A stretch of DNA of 22,461 nucleotides. Source: Euryarchaeota archaeon UBA220 (GTDB taxonomy: Archaea; Thermoplasmatota; Poseidoniia; Poseidoniales; Thalassarchaeaceae). The position numbers were made by a program, and so were the translations under genes. The stretch's first letter is position 1, and each line of letters begins with the position of its first letter. The notes beneath the pieces are model-generated. The model was not told the DNA's origin, did no database searches, and saw only the letters and a program-made list of their open reading frames with translations. Of this stretch, positions 14,442 through 21,041 are shown one piece after another. Location of the stretch: assembly GCA_002501885.1 (NCBI GenBank), contig DAON01000019.1:4444-26904 (forward strand), read 5' to 3'.

Positions 14442-14903
14442 TCAATCATGCGGGTCCGACTTGCTCTTTCTGAGGATGCGGATTCCTTCAATCTGAGAGT
14501 TAGGATATTGCCCATTAGAGTCCTTCTCGATTGGCTTCAGCATGTCCCATGCACATAGTAATGCAGCACTGACCCCACACAAAGCCTCCATCTCAACTCC
14601 TGTAGTCCAATGCGTTCTAACAGTGACAGTGCAACGGAGAGATTTCTCTTCGATTTTCCAATCTACATCGCAGCCTTCAATCGGAATTGGATGGCAGTGA
14701 GGTAGTGTTCGAGGAGTCTCCTTCACAGCCTGAATGGCTGCGATAGTTGAAGCCTCTCTGACATCGCCTTTGGGAGAGCGTCCATTTGCGACAACATCGA
14801 TAGCAGTCTCTGAGAGTATCAAAATTCCAGTTGCTACTGCCTCGCGGGCAACTACGGGCTTGGAGCCTATGTCGACCATTCCTGTCCAGCCATCGTCGTC
14901 CAT
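14442..14903 (-). CDS. moaC: Cyclic pyranopterin monophosphate synthase (MoaC)
   Basis: Converts the 3',8-cyclo-GTP product of MoaA into cyclic pyranopterin monophosphate in molybdopterin synthesis; the family works as a hexamer. The 153 residues include the start motif MVDIGSKPVVAREA (9-22), KGDVREASTIAAIQAVK (45-61), LPHCHPIPI (67-75) with His71, TGVEMEALCGVS (101-112) with Glu104 and Glu106, and WDMLK (119-123), in which Asp120 and Lys123 match the catalytic Asp and Lys. The ATG lies 25 bases after a TTATAAT box on its strand, so the mRNA is probably leaderless. It heads the moaC-glpX-aldolase run, an odd pairing of cofactor and sugar genes. moaE is 2 kb away on the same strand. Confidence 0.95.
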   Translation of the reverse strand: MDDDGWTGMVDIGSKPVVAREAVATGILILSETAIDVVANGRSPKGDVREASTIAAIQAVKETPRTLPHCHPIPIEGCDVDWKIEEKSLRCTVTVRTHWTTGVEMEALCGVSAALLCAWDMLKPIEKDSNGQYPNSQIEGIRILRKSKSDPHD

Positions 14904-14928
14904 CTTTCCACATACGGTAGGTCTTCAC

Positions 14929-14935
14929 TTATAAT
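14929..14935 (-). promoter_or_regulatory. TATA box of moaC
   Basis: TTATAAT on the plus strand (ATTATAA on the minus) lies 25 bases before the moaC ATG, as expected for an archaeal TATA box of a leaderless or nearly leaderless transcript. It drives the moaC-glpX-aldolase group. Confidence 0.55.
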
Positions 14936-15004
14936 CCAACGAGGAGTAACAAAAATATCGGGATTTTAGATAACATCTGAAATAGTACTCCACGATGTGG
15001 AGTT

Positions 15005-15265
15005 ATGGTAGGGCCCTTTCGGGAGAGTGCTACGCCCGGTGCGGTGCCCGTATTGATTTCTGGAATTAGCCATGACCGTCCTATCACAGACGCGATGCAG
15101 CTCGGAGTTATGGATGATCTATGCGTAGGATGCTCATATTGCCTGATGGCTTGTAATGACGATGCTTTGGTTGTCGAGGGATTGTGCGAGGTTATTATCG
15201 AAAATTGTACTGATTGTTTGAGATGTTTACTATGGTGTCCAACAGGAGCATTGGTCTACACCTGA
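15005..15265 (+). CDS. 2[4Fe-4S] ferredoxin
   Basis: An 86-residue small electron carrier. Two cluster motifs are complete: C40-x2-C43-x2-C46-x3-C50 (CVGCSYCLMAC) and C68-x2-C71-x2-C74-x3-C78-P (CTDCLRCLLWCP). The N-terminal 30 residues before the clusters are an extra segment without a motif; the in-frame ATG at 15095 would give a shorter ferredoxin, but the ATG at 15005 has GTGGAG 2 bases upstream. It ends 8 bases before the CrtI-like flavoprotein gene, whose ribosome-binding site overlaps its stop, so the two are co-expressed. In archaea a ferredoxin can supply electrons to geranylgeranyl reductases; supplying the adjacent flavoprotein is a reasonable inference. Confidence 0.9.
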   Translation: MVGPFRESATPGAVPVLISGISHDRPITDAMQLGVMDDLCVGCSYCLMACNDDALVVEGLCEVIIENCTDCLRCLLWCPTGALVYT

Positions 15266-15273
15266 GGTGATTA

Positions 15274-16608
15274 ATGGCTGATAGACCGAAAACAGTCGTC
15301 ATTGGAGCGGGTGTTGGTGGCCTGATGTCTGCTGCACTGATTGCTCAGACAGGTAGTGCAGATGTGAGTGTGTATGAAAGAATGTCTTTCGCAGGAGGGA
15401 GGTTTACTCAGCACGAACACGATGGGTATCAGATACCTACTGGTGCTGTCCATATGATACCACATGGAAAAAAGGGGCCATTTGCCAAACTAATCCTAGG
15501 CAAGAGGGAAAGAGGTGGGCTCGAATTAGGACGGCATGGGGTTGAGTTTCTTCCAACGACGAAATTCGCCTGTCAAATAAGAGATGGAGAATTGAGAAGA
15601 GCGGGGTCAGCGTTTGGTATTCTTCCGTGGTTCTCGGCTAAGGATGCAATCAATTTACCCGGGCTATTGATGAAGAATGCGAAGAAGCCCTGGGGAGATG
15701 AGACTGAAGATGGCAGGACATGGTTGTCAAGGCGATTCTCTGATGGTTTCATAGATTTTCTAGATGCGTTCTCGAACTTTGCAATCAGCCTAAGATTCGA
15801 TCAAATGCCGGCCTCGACTGTAGTCAGGATGTTGCAGAACTCATTCTGGAGTGATAGGCCACATGTCCCTAAAGGCGGGTGCAAAGGTGTGATTGATGGT
15901 TTGAGGAAGGATCTGCGAGAGAATGATGTGCGTGTCAAACTATCTCATGAGATAACAGAGATTCTTCCAGGCGATGTTGAGGAGTCGACTAGGAATCACA
16001 GGTTTTGCATTGGAGTGAGGCGGCGTGGACGTGAGGAAGCGGCTTGGATTGGTGCAGACTCAATAATCCACAATGGCGGTCATCCGAACCTGCTGAATTC
16101 ACTTTCTGAAGACTTTGAGGTTACAGAAGGAGTCAGGGAGCAAGTTCGTGACACTCGGGCGGTAGGAGGTATTGGTTTTGCTTTCGCTCTCGATGACGAT
16201 ATTCCTCATCGAGGTAGTGGAGTTACAATGCTTCCTGGACTAGAACGAGTTGGCGGATATGTCATACCTACATTTTCAGATCCAAGTCTGGCTCCAGAAG
16301 GTAAGCATCTGATGATTACTCATCAGTTTGTGCCCGACCCGACTGTCAAGTCGGAGATTAGCAAGGGCAGAGATGATTTGTACGAAGCGATTCCGTGGTT
16401 ATCTGATCACGCTGAGGAAATCTGTGTTCACTCTTACCATAGGAATTGGCCGTGTAATAGAGCCCCTCAAGGCGCAGAGTTGCCTTCTGATATTGGAGTG
16501 GATGGGATCCGACTGGTTGGAGATGGTATCAAAGGACATGGTTGGATGATGGTCGAAGGAATTGCTTCAAATGTACCAGATGTGGTCAGTAACTTGGGCA
16601 CGGTATAA
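15274..16608 (+). CDS. FAD-dependent oxidoreductase, phytoene-desaturase (CrtI)-like
   Basis: A 444-residue flavoprotein of the amine-oxidase/CrtI type. The dinucleotide-binding start is VVIGAGVGGLMSAALIA (8-24), with acidic Glu35 at the end of strand 2 (SVYER) and the GGRFTQ loop (41-46) typical of desaturase/isomerase relatives. A conserved C-terminal FAD contact is seen in IRLVGDGIKGHGWMMVEGI. Substrate candidates are carotenoid or archaeal lipid isoprenoid chains, for reduction, saturation or desaturation; the sequence alone does not decide. GAGGTGA lies 5 bases before the ATG and overlaps the ferredoxin stop. The stop abuts the moaE stop on the other strand with no base between. Confidence 0.82.
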   Translation: MADRPKTVVIGAGVGGLMSAALIAQTGSADVSVYERMSFAGGRFTQHEHDGYQIPTGAVHMIPHGKKGPFAKLILGKRERGGLELGRHGVEFLPTTKFACQIRDGELRRAGSAFGILPWFSAKDAINLPGLLMKNAKKPWGDETEDGRTWLSRRFSDGFIDFLDAFSNFAISLRFDQMPASTVVRMLQNSFWSDRPHVPKGGCKGVIDGLRKDLRENDVRVKLSHEITEILPGDVEESTRNHRFCIGVRRRGREEAAWIGADSIIHNGGHPNLLNSLSEDFEVTEGVREQVRDTRAVGGIGFAFALDDDIPHRGSGVTMLPGLERVGGYVIPTFSDPSLAPEGKHLMITHQFVPDPTVKSEISKGRDDLYEAIPWLSDHAEEICVHSYHRNWPCNRAPQGAELPSDIGVDGIRLVGDGIKGHGWMMVEGIASNVPDVVSNLGTV

Positions 16609-17031
16609 TCAGCCCAATCCTGCCTTCCAGATTTCTCCATCGGCCCTGACTTCCTTCTTCCAGAGAGGGGCTTGGTGCTTGAGTTCGTCAATTAGCCAAC
16701 TACAGGCTTCGAAGCCCTCGGCCCTGTGAGGAGAGGCGACATGGATGCAGACTATTGGCTCGCCGGGATCTACTGAGCCAGTGCGATGTACCATTACCAC
16801 TGATTTAACTCCGAATTGATTTATTGCCTGCTCCGCTAAATTATTCAGTACATCTGGAAGTTTCTCTTCCCATGCATCAAACTCCAATCTCTCTACGGCA
16901 ATTCCATCATCCTCTCCTCGAGTCAAGCCAACAAAACTGACCACACTTCCGCAACCCTCTGTCTCAAGCTCTTGGCGGAATGATTCGGGGTCAAGTTGCT
17001 CGGGTTCAACCAGCACCCGCACGCGTGGCAT
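16609..17031 (-). CDS. moaE: Molybdopterin synthase catalytic subunit (MoaE)
   Basis: The large subunit of molybdopterin synthase, which with thiocarboxylated MoaD inserts sulfur into cyclic pyranopterin monophosphate. The 140 residues from the chosen ATG match the usual size. Motifs are GSVVSFVGLTRGED (28-41), VHRTGSVDPGE (81-91), ASPHRAEGFEACSWLIDELK (99-118) and APLWKKE (121-127), with the active-site lysines Lys118 and Lys125. The frame extends 15 residues upstream to an ATG at 17076, but those residues overlap the mirror element at 17053-17086 and match nothing in the family. There is no ribosome-binding site, so it may be leaderless. It is convergent with the CrtI-like gene and divergent from the geranylgeranyl-reductase-like gene. 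moaD is not in the window. Confidence 0.94.
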   Translation of the reverse strand: MPRVRVLVEPEQLDPESFRQELETEGCGSVVSFVGLTRGEDDGIAVERLEFDAWEEKLPDVLNNLAEQAINQFGVKSVVMVHRTGSVDPGEPIVCIHVASPHRAEGFEACSWLIDELKHQAPLWKKEVRADGEIWKAGLG

Positions 17032-17052
17032 GGCTGTCCATGCGGGTGTCGC

Positions 17053-17086
17053 GCTTGAACGCCACGCAAGACCCAACCGTTCAAGC
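17053..17086. promoter_or_regulatory. Mirror-symmetric element between moaE and the flavoprotein gene
   Basis: GCTTGAACG (17053-17061) and CGTTCAAGC (17078-17086) are perfect 9-base inverse copies, 16 bases apart. The centre falls at the midpoint between the two start codons (17031 and 17109). Read toward either gene, CGTTCAAGC ends 21 or 22 bases before the ATG, where other genes here have their TATA-like box. It may be a two-way core promoter or an operator covering both. Confidence 0.55.
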
Positions 17087-17108
17087 AGTGGTGAATGTTC
17101 GCGGTAGC

Positions 17109-18338
17109 ATGAGTGAGGAGCCAGTCCACATTCTCGGTGCCGGACTTTCTGGTCTGGCCGCAGCGACCTATCTGGCTAAGGCAGGCAGAGAGGTCCATGT
17201 GTATGAAATTAGAAGTGATAGTGGTGCTCGCTTCGATGGGGATTTCCAAGGCATAGAGAATTGGACCAGTAGTGAGTCTGACTTCTTCGATGAGATGCGA
17301 GATTGGGGTTTAGATCCTGAAGAATTCAAGTCTAACGATTTTGATATCATTGATCTAATTCATCCTGATGATGAGATTACCAATCCGATTACTGAAGGCG
17401 TTGCCTTCAGAGTGGTCGAACGTGGTACCGATTCACACTGCATTGACCAGGGCTTCAAGCGAATGGCTACAGCTGCAGGTGCCACCATACACTACGATAC
17501 TCGAAGACGGCCTGAAGACTGCCATATTGTTGCTGCAGGACCCAAGGAATCGAGTGCAGTTGCCTTCGGTGAAATCTTTCATACAGATCACCCTAATCAT
17601 GTCTCATTTCAACTCAATGACAAGCTCGCTCCTGGTGCCTACTCTTATCTGATAATTATCGATGGTATTGGGCTAATTTGTACCTGTCTTTGGCGCAAAC
17701 AGAAGCGGACCTCGCGCTATCTGAATGAGACGATTGCGTGGTATGAGCAGCATTACGAGCTTAATCGTAGACCTATCAAGAGAGTCGGCGGGAAAGGTGA
17801 CTTTTCACTGCCTGACAAGTATGTCCATGACGGACGATACTATGTTGGCGAAGCAGGAGGCCTACAGGACTTCATGTGGGGCTTCGGAATGCGCTATGCA
17901 ATTACTAGCGGAGTCTTTGCAGCTAAGGCAATACTTGGAGAGTCTGATTACGAGGTCGAAGTTCGAAAGCGGTTGGTTCCTCTCGTCAGGGCCAGTGCTA
18001 TCAATCGCTTCTTGATGAACAGAGTCGGAGACAGGGGATTCAAACTAGTAGCTAATCACTGGATGAGAAATCAGCGCAAGAAAGGCGATGGTTTGGTCTT
18101 CATGCGCTGGCTGTATGCCCCTGGGCCACTTCGACTAATGCTCTGGCCTATTGTAAAGGCCGGTATGTTGCGAAGAAAGCAACTGAAGGATGGTAGGATG
18201 GTTAGCAGGATGCCGTTCAGGGATTCTCTTTCTCGTGACTCTTGGGAGCCGAGTCCACAAGCCGAGGAGATTGCTGCACAGTGGGAGTCAATTCGCAAAG
18301 GCGGAGGATCGGTATCTTTCGGTGAGAGCGACGCCTGA
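17109..18338 (+). CDS. FAD-dependent oxidoreductase, geranylgeranyl-reductase-like
   Basis: A 409-residue flavoprotein of the geranylgeranyl reductase (COG0644-type) group. FAD-binding HILGAGLSGLAAATYLAKAG is at 7-26, with Glu33 (VYE) at the end of strand 2. YYVGEAGGLQDFMWGFGMRY (244-263) followed by AITSGVFAAKAIL is the family's second FAD/substrate motif. In archaea such enzymes saturate the isoprenoid chains of membrane lipids and can use ferredoxin or F420H2; here lipid or quinone side chains are the likely targets, by inference. The frame extends to an ATG at 16980, but that region is antisense to moaE; the ATG at 17109 directly precedes the dinucleotide fold. There is no clear ribosome-binding site. 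The C-terminal 120 residues are basic and could contact membrane. Confidence 0.82.
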   Translation: MSEEPVHILGAGLSGLAAATYLAKAGREVHVYEIRSDSGARFDGDFQGIENWTSSESDFFDEMRDWGLDPEEFKSNDFDIIDLIHPDDEITNPITEGVAFRVVERGTDSHCIDQGFKRMATAAGATIHYDTRRRPEDCHIVAAGPKESSAVAFGEIFHTDHPNHVSFQLNDKLAPGAYSYLIIIDGIGLICTCLWRKQKRTSRYLNETIAWYEQHYELNRRPIKRVGGKGDFSLPDKYVHDGRYYVGEAGGLQDFMWGFGMRYAITSGVFAAKAILGESDYEVEVRKRLVPLVRASAINRFLMNRVGDRGFKLVANHWMRNQRKKGDGLVFMRWLYAPGPLRLMLWPIVKAGMLRRKQLKDGRMVSRMPFRDSLSRDSWEPSPQAEEIAAQWESIRKGGGSVSFGESDA

Positions 18339-18346
18339 AAGGCGTC
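18330..18346 (+). terminator. Hairpin at the stop codon of the geranylgeranyl-reductase-like gene
   Basis: GACGCC (18330-18335) pairs with GGCGTC (18341-18346) around TGAAA, which contains the TGA stop. T-rich sequence (ATTCATCTCCGTTTGTTT) follows. It may stop transcription before the crotonase promoter. Confidence 0.45.
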
Positions 18347-18361
18347 ATTCATCTCCGTTTG

Positions 18362-18370
18362 TTTGATATG
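18362..18370 (+). promoter_or_regulatory. TATA-like box of the crotonase gene
   Basis: TTTGATATG lies 21 bases before the ATG at 18392. The same TTTGATAT precedes the next gene (19286) at 23 bases. This pairing argues for leaderless transcripts and for the ATG at 18392 over those at 18359 and 18368. Confidence 0.6.
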
Positions 18371-18391
18371 GCCCCCCTGAGTGGCCCGGGT

Positions 18392-19249
18392 ATGACATCT
18401 TGGCCGGAAATGCAGCCAATGCAGAACAACCTTGTGAACTACGGAGTGACTGACAACGGAATCGCAGTAATCGAACTGTGCTCAGATTCCGCTGGCGAGC
18501 CACTAACTGAGGGTAAAACTCCGGTGAACACCTATACTCACGCAATGATGAGAGACATTGATGAGGCTGTGCTTAAGGCTCGATTCGATGATGATGTTAC
18601 CGTAATTCTGCTGACTGGATATGGAGAGAAGTTCTTCTCTGCAGGAGCCAGTATAAGCATGCTGGACTCAGTCAGTCCCGGATTCAAGTATTTCTTCTGC
18701 CTTCACGCCAATGAGACACTCAGCAGATTAGAGCAGACTCCCAAGCTCGTTATCGCTGCGCTGAACGGTCACGCCGTCGGTGGTGGGCTTGAAATCGCAA
18801 TGTCGGCTGACATTCGCATTGGCCGCAAGGACTCAGGTCAAGTCGGACTTCCGGAGGTATCTCTGGGCGTGCTTGCAGGAACCGGAGGCACTGCTAGACT
18901 TGCTCGCTTAGTTGGAAAGGCAAAGGCGATGGAGATTATGGTTACAGGACGTAAGTTCTCATACGAGGAAGCCAAGGAAATGGATTTGGTCCACGATGTT
19001 TGGGCGGGAAGCCTTGACGAGTTCCGTCAAGATGTGCTCGACTATGCTGGCCAGTTCACTCTACCCTACGCTGCGAGTAAGGCCATTGGAAACATCAAGC
19101 GAAGTGTGCAGAGCGGAATGGAGATCCCACTAGAGTACCATTTGGCCTTAGAAAGAGAGTTGCAGTCAGATTTGTTCCAGAGTGATGATGCCAAGAAAGG
19201 TATTGCAGCATATGTGAATAGAGAAGTTCCAGAATTTGATGGTAGCTGA
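18392..19249 (+). CDS. Enoyl-CoA hydratase/isomerase (crotonase family)
   Basis: A 285-residue crotonase-fold enzyme, probably hydrating an enoyl-CoA in beta-oxidation or in breakdown of a ring-opened aromatic CoA. The oxyanion-hole motifs are FFSAGASI (81-88) and NGHAVGGGLEIAMSADIRIG (125-144). The two acid/base glutamates of true hydratases are kept: Glu134 in GGLE and Glu155 in GLPEVSLGVLAGTGGT. The frame is open to an ATG at 18359, but the TATA-like box sits at 18362-18370, so the start at 18392 is preferred; ATGs at 18410 and 18419 are less likely. An 18-base palindrome right after the stop looks like its terminator. The neighbouring 3-hydroxyacyl-CoA dehydrogenase would use its product. 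Confidence 0.92.
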   Translation: MTSWPEMQPMQNNLVNYGVTDNGIAVIELCSDSAGEPLTEGKTPVNTYTHAMMRDIDEAVLKARFDDDVTVILLTGYGEKFFSAGASISMLDSVSPGFKYFFCLHANETLSRLEQTPKLVIAALNGHAVGGGLEIAMSADIRIGRKDSGQVGLPEVSLGVLAGTGGTARLARLVGKAKAMEIMVTGRKFSYEEAKEMDLVHDVWAGSLDEFRQDVLDYAGQFTLPYAASKAIGNIKRSVQSGMEIPLEYHLALERELQSDLFQSDDAKKGIAAYVNREVPEFDGS

Positions 19250-19252
19250 GGC

Positions 19253-19270
19253 CGCACTCTATAGAGTGCG
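19253..19270 (+). terminator. Perfect 18-base palindrome, likely terminator
   Basis: CGCACTCTATAGAGTGCG is exactly self-complementary, giving a seven-pair stem with a TATA loop, followed by TTTT. It begins 3 bases after the crotonase stop and ends 15 bases before the next promoter, separating two transcripts. A dimeric protein-binding site is an alternative. Confidence 0.65.
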
Positions 19271-19285
19271 TTTTCACATACAGCG

Positions 19286-19294
19286 TTTGATATA
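19286..19294 (+). promoter_or_regulatory. TATA-like box of the BoxB-like gene
   Basis: TTTGATATA lies 23 bases before the ATG at 19318, with no ribosome-binding site between, indicating a leaderless transcript. It is nearly identical to the box before the crotonase gene. Confidence 0.6.
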
Positions 19295-19317
19295 CCTGTT
19301 ATCTCTGCCCATTAACG

Positions 19318-20460
19318 ATGGCAGACGCAGAGATAGTAGCAGACTACACGCAGAACTTCGAGGCGTGGATTGAAGAGTTTAATGAGTGGCAGACCAGAAT
19401 AGGGTTCGACCCTTCTTGGCTGGGCGACTACAGGTTCGATATCAAATTCGACTGGGATACCGCAGGAGACACCATCGAGTTTGGGGATTTTGAAGGCAGA
19501 CCAAAGTGGCAAAGGAGGATGCAGATTCCTCAGCAGACCATCAGAGATGCAATCATCAACATGGTTAGTGTTCAGGGAGATACTGAATTTGCATCTGTCG
19601 AACAGCAGAATCATCTATTGGATTCTGCACCGACGGAATACGATCGTAAGTCTGCTCTCAGGATCATGTGTGAAGAGCAGCGCCACGGTTGGCAGATGGC
19701 TTACCTGCTTTGCACATTCTTCGGAGAACAAGGGGTGCGTGAAGCAGCTAAGTTGCTGGAAAGAAATGCTCAGGATGGAACTCGAATCCTTGGCTCTTTC
19801 AATGAACCAATCGATCATTGGCTCGACTTCTTCATGTTCACTCACTTCATCGACCGTGATGGTAAGTACCAACTGAAGATGCTCAGTACTTCTTCATTCA
19901 AGCCGCTCGCTGCTTCAATGGGCCCTATGCTTAAGGAAGAGTCATTCCATCTAGGAACAGGTGCAAATGGACTTCGAAGAGTCGTAAAGCAGGGAGTTAT
20001 TCCATGTGCCCTGATTCAGAAGTATGTCAACAAGTGGGTAAGTACTGGACTCGACCTATTCGGAACGGATGATTCCTCTAGTGCCCAGTGGGCATATGTT
20101 TACGGTGTTAAGGGCAGATACGATGAGAGAGAAGCTTCTGAATCAGCAGATAGAGAGCATCTCAACGAAGCTAGTAGAGATTTATACTTCCAAGAGTTGC
20201 GTGATGAGATGCGCAGAATTAGCAAGGCTAGAAAGGAAGGTGAGCCTGAACTCTACATCCCATCTGACAAGTTCAAGCGTGGAATCGGAAAGTACGCTGG
20301 CAAGCGCTATACTGTTCATGGCGAGATGTTTGAGGGCGATGACGATGCATGGGAAGAATATCTCACTTCGGTACTACCTACCGAAGAAGACGAAGATAGG
20401 CTGATCAATGAGTACATGAAAGAAGAGTGGATTCAGTATCGCGAGTGGAAGGGCGACTGA
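19318..20460 (+). CDS. BoxB/PaaA-like diiron epoxidase of aryl-CoA
   Basis: A 380-residue ferritin-like diiron oxygenase of the benzoyl-CoA/phenylacetyl-CoA epoxidase family, closest by eye to BoxB. Helices with iron ligands are visible: Glu90 or Glu95 in GDTEFASVEQQNHL (88-100), E120-x2-H123 in CEEQRHGWQMAYL (118-130), and E208-x2-H211 in KEESFHLGTGANG (206-218). The stretch RILGSFNEPIDHWLDFFMFT (156-175) and DRDGKYQL (179-186) matches what I recall of BoxB. BoxB proteins are about 470 residues, so this one is shorter. Expected role: O2-dependent epoxidation of a CoA-bound substrate in the cytoplasm. No BoxA-type reductase or BoxC-type dihydrolase adjoins it; the crotonase, the 3-hydroxyacyl-CoA dehydrogenase and an unknown protein do. 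It is the first gene of a plus-strand operon reaching 22210. The true substrate is unknown. Confidence 0.85.
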   Translation: MADAEIVADYTQNFEAWIEEFNEWQTRIGFDPSWLGDYRFDIKFDWDTAGDTIEFGDFEGRPKWQRRMQIPQQTIRDAIINMVSVQGDTEFASVEQQNHLLDSAPTEYDRKSALRIMCEEQRHGWQMAYLLCTFFGEQGVREAAKLLERNAQDGTRILGSFNEPIDHWLDFFMFTHFIDRDGKYQLKMLSTSSFKPLAASMGPMLKEESFHLGTGANGLRRVVKQGVIPCALIQKYVNKWVSTGLDLFGTDDSSSAQWAYVYGVKGRYDEREASESADREHLNEASRDLYFQELRDEMRRISKARKEGEPELYIPSDKFKRGIGKYAGKRYTVHGEMFEGDDDAWEEYLTSVLPTEEDEDRLINEYMKEEWIQYREWKGD

Positions 20461-20476
20461 TTCTAGGGGGTTTTAC

Positions 20477-21037
20477 ATGCAGCATGTCGCTTTGACTATG
20501 TTCGATAAGGAGCGATGCGCTCCATTCTTCGACAAGTTGACTGAATTCTTCCACGAGCATCACCATTCTGAAGAGCAAGATGCAGAGGGTTATGAAGAGT
20601 TACTCTACAGAATTCATAGGCCGTACAATCCCGAAATGCTAGACATGATTGATGCGTGGATGGGGCTACCAGAGCGCGACTGGCGCGAAGAGACACAGAG
20701 AGAAGTTATGCTGGCCCTCTATGCTATCAGGTACCCTGATACTCTCCTAATTGAGAGTTTCACCGAGAAGGCTAGATCAGACATGCGCCGGCTTTCCGCT
20801 TACTTGCATTTTACAAGTCACACATATGCTATCTGGGACGAGGATACTCTGAGAGGATTGAGTAAGTTGGGAATAGAGATCTCCCATACAGAGAAAGCTG
20901 ACCCATTCGTATATGGAGCATATGTATCTGCAATTGAGTTGCTCAAGGATGTCGCTCCGTTTACCTGCTTCCTGGAACATGATGTGCCTCGACAGCGACT
21001 GTTCCAAGCAGCTCTAGCAGCATACGGCCGGGAGTGA
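20477..21037 (+). CDS. Unknown all-helical protein in the BoxB-like operon
   Basis: A 186-residue soluble protein that I do not recognise. It looks all-alpha, with a His-rich patch HEHHHSEEQD (26-35), acidic surface and conserved-looking helices such as YPDTLLIESFTEKARSDMRRLSAYLHF. No cofactor motif or signal peptide is seen. The ATG at 20477 has GGGGG 6 bases upstream. It lies 16 bases after the BoxB-like gene and 4 bases before the dehydrogenase ATG, so it is firmly within the operon. It sits where other oxygenase systems encode an accessory or structural subunit; that role is a guess from position. The His/Glu patch could bind metal. Confidence 0.75.
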   Translation: MQHVALTMFDKERCAPFFDKLTEFFHEHHHSEEQDAEGYEELLYRIHRPYNPEMLDMIDAWMGLPERDWREETQREVMLALYAIRYPDTLLIESFTEKARSDMRRLSAYLHFTSHTYAIWDEDTLRGLSKLGIEISHTEKADPFVYGAYVSAIELLKDVAPFTCFLEHDVPRQRLFQAALAAYGRE

Positions 21038-21041
21038 GTTG

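Noticed and set aside
16980..17108. N-terminal extension of the geranylgeranyl-reductase-like protein
   Set aside because: The extension would overlap moaE and the mirror element, and the dinucleotide-binding fold begins right after the ATG at 17109.
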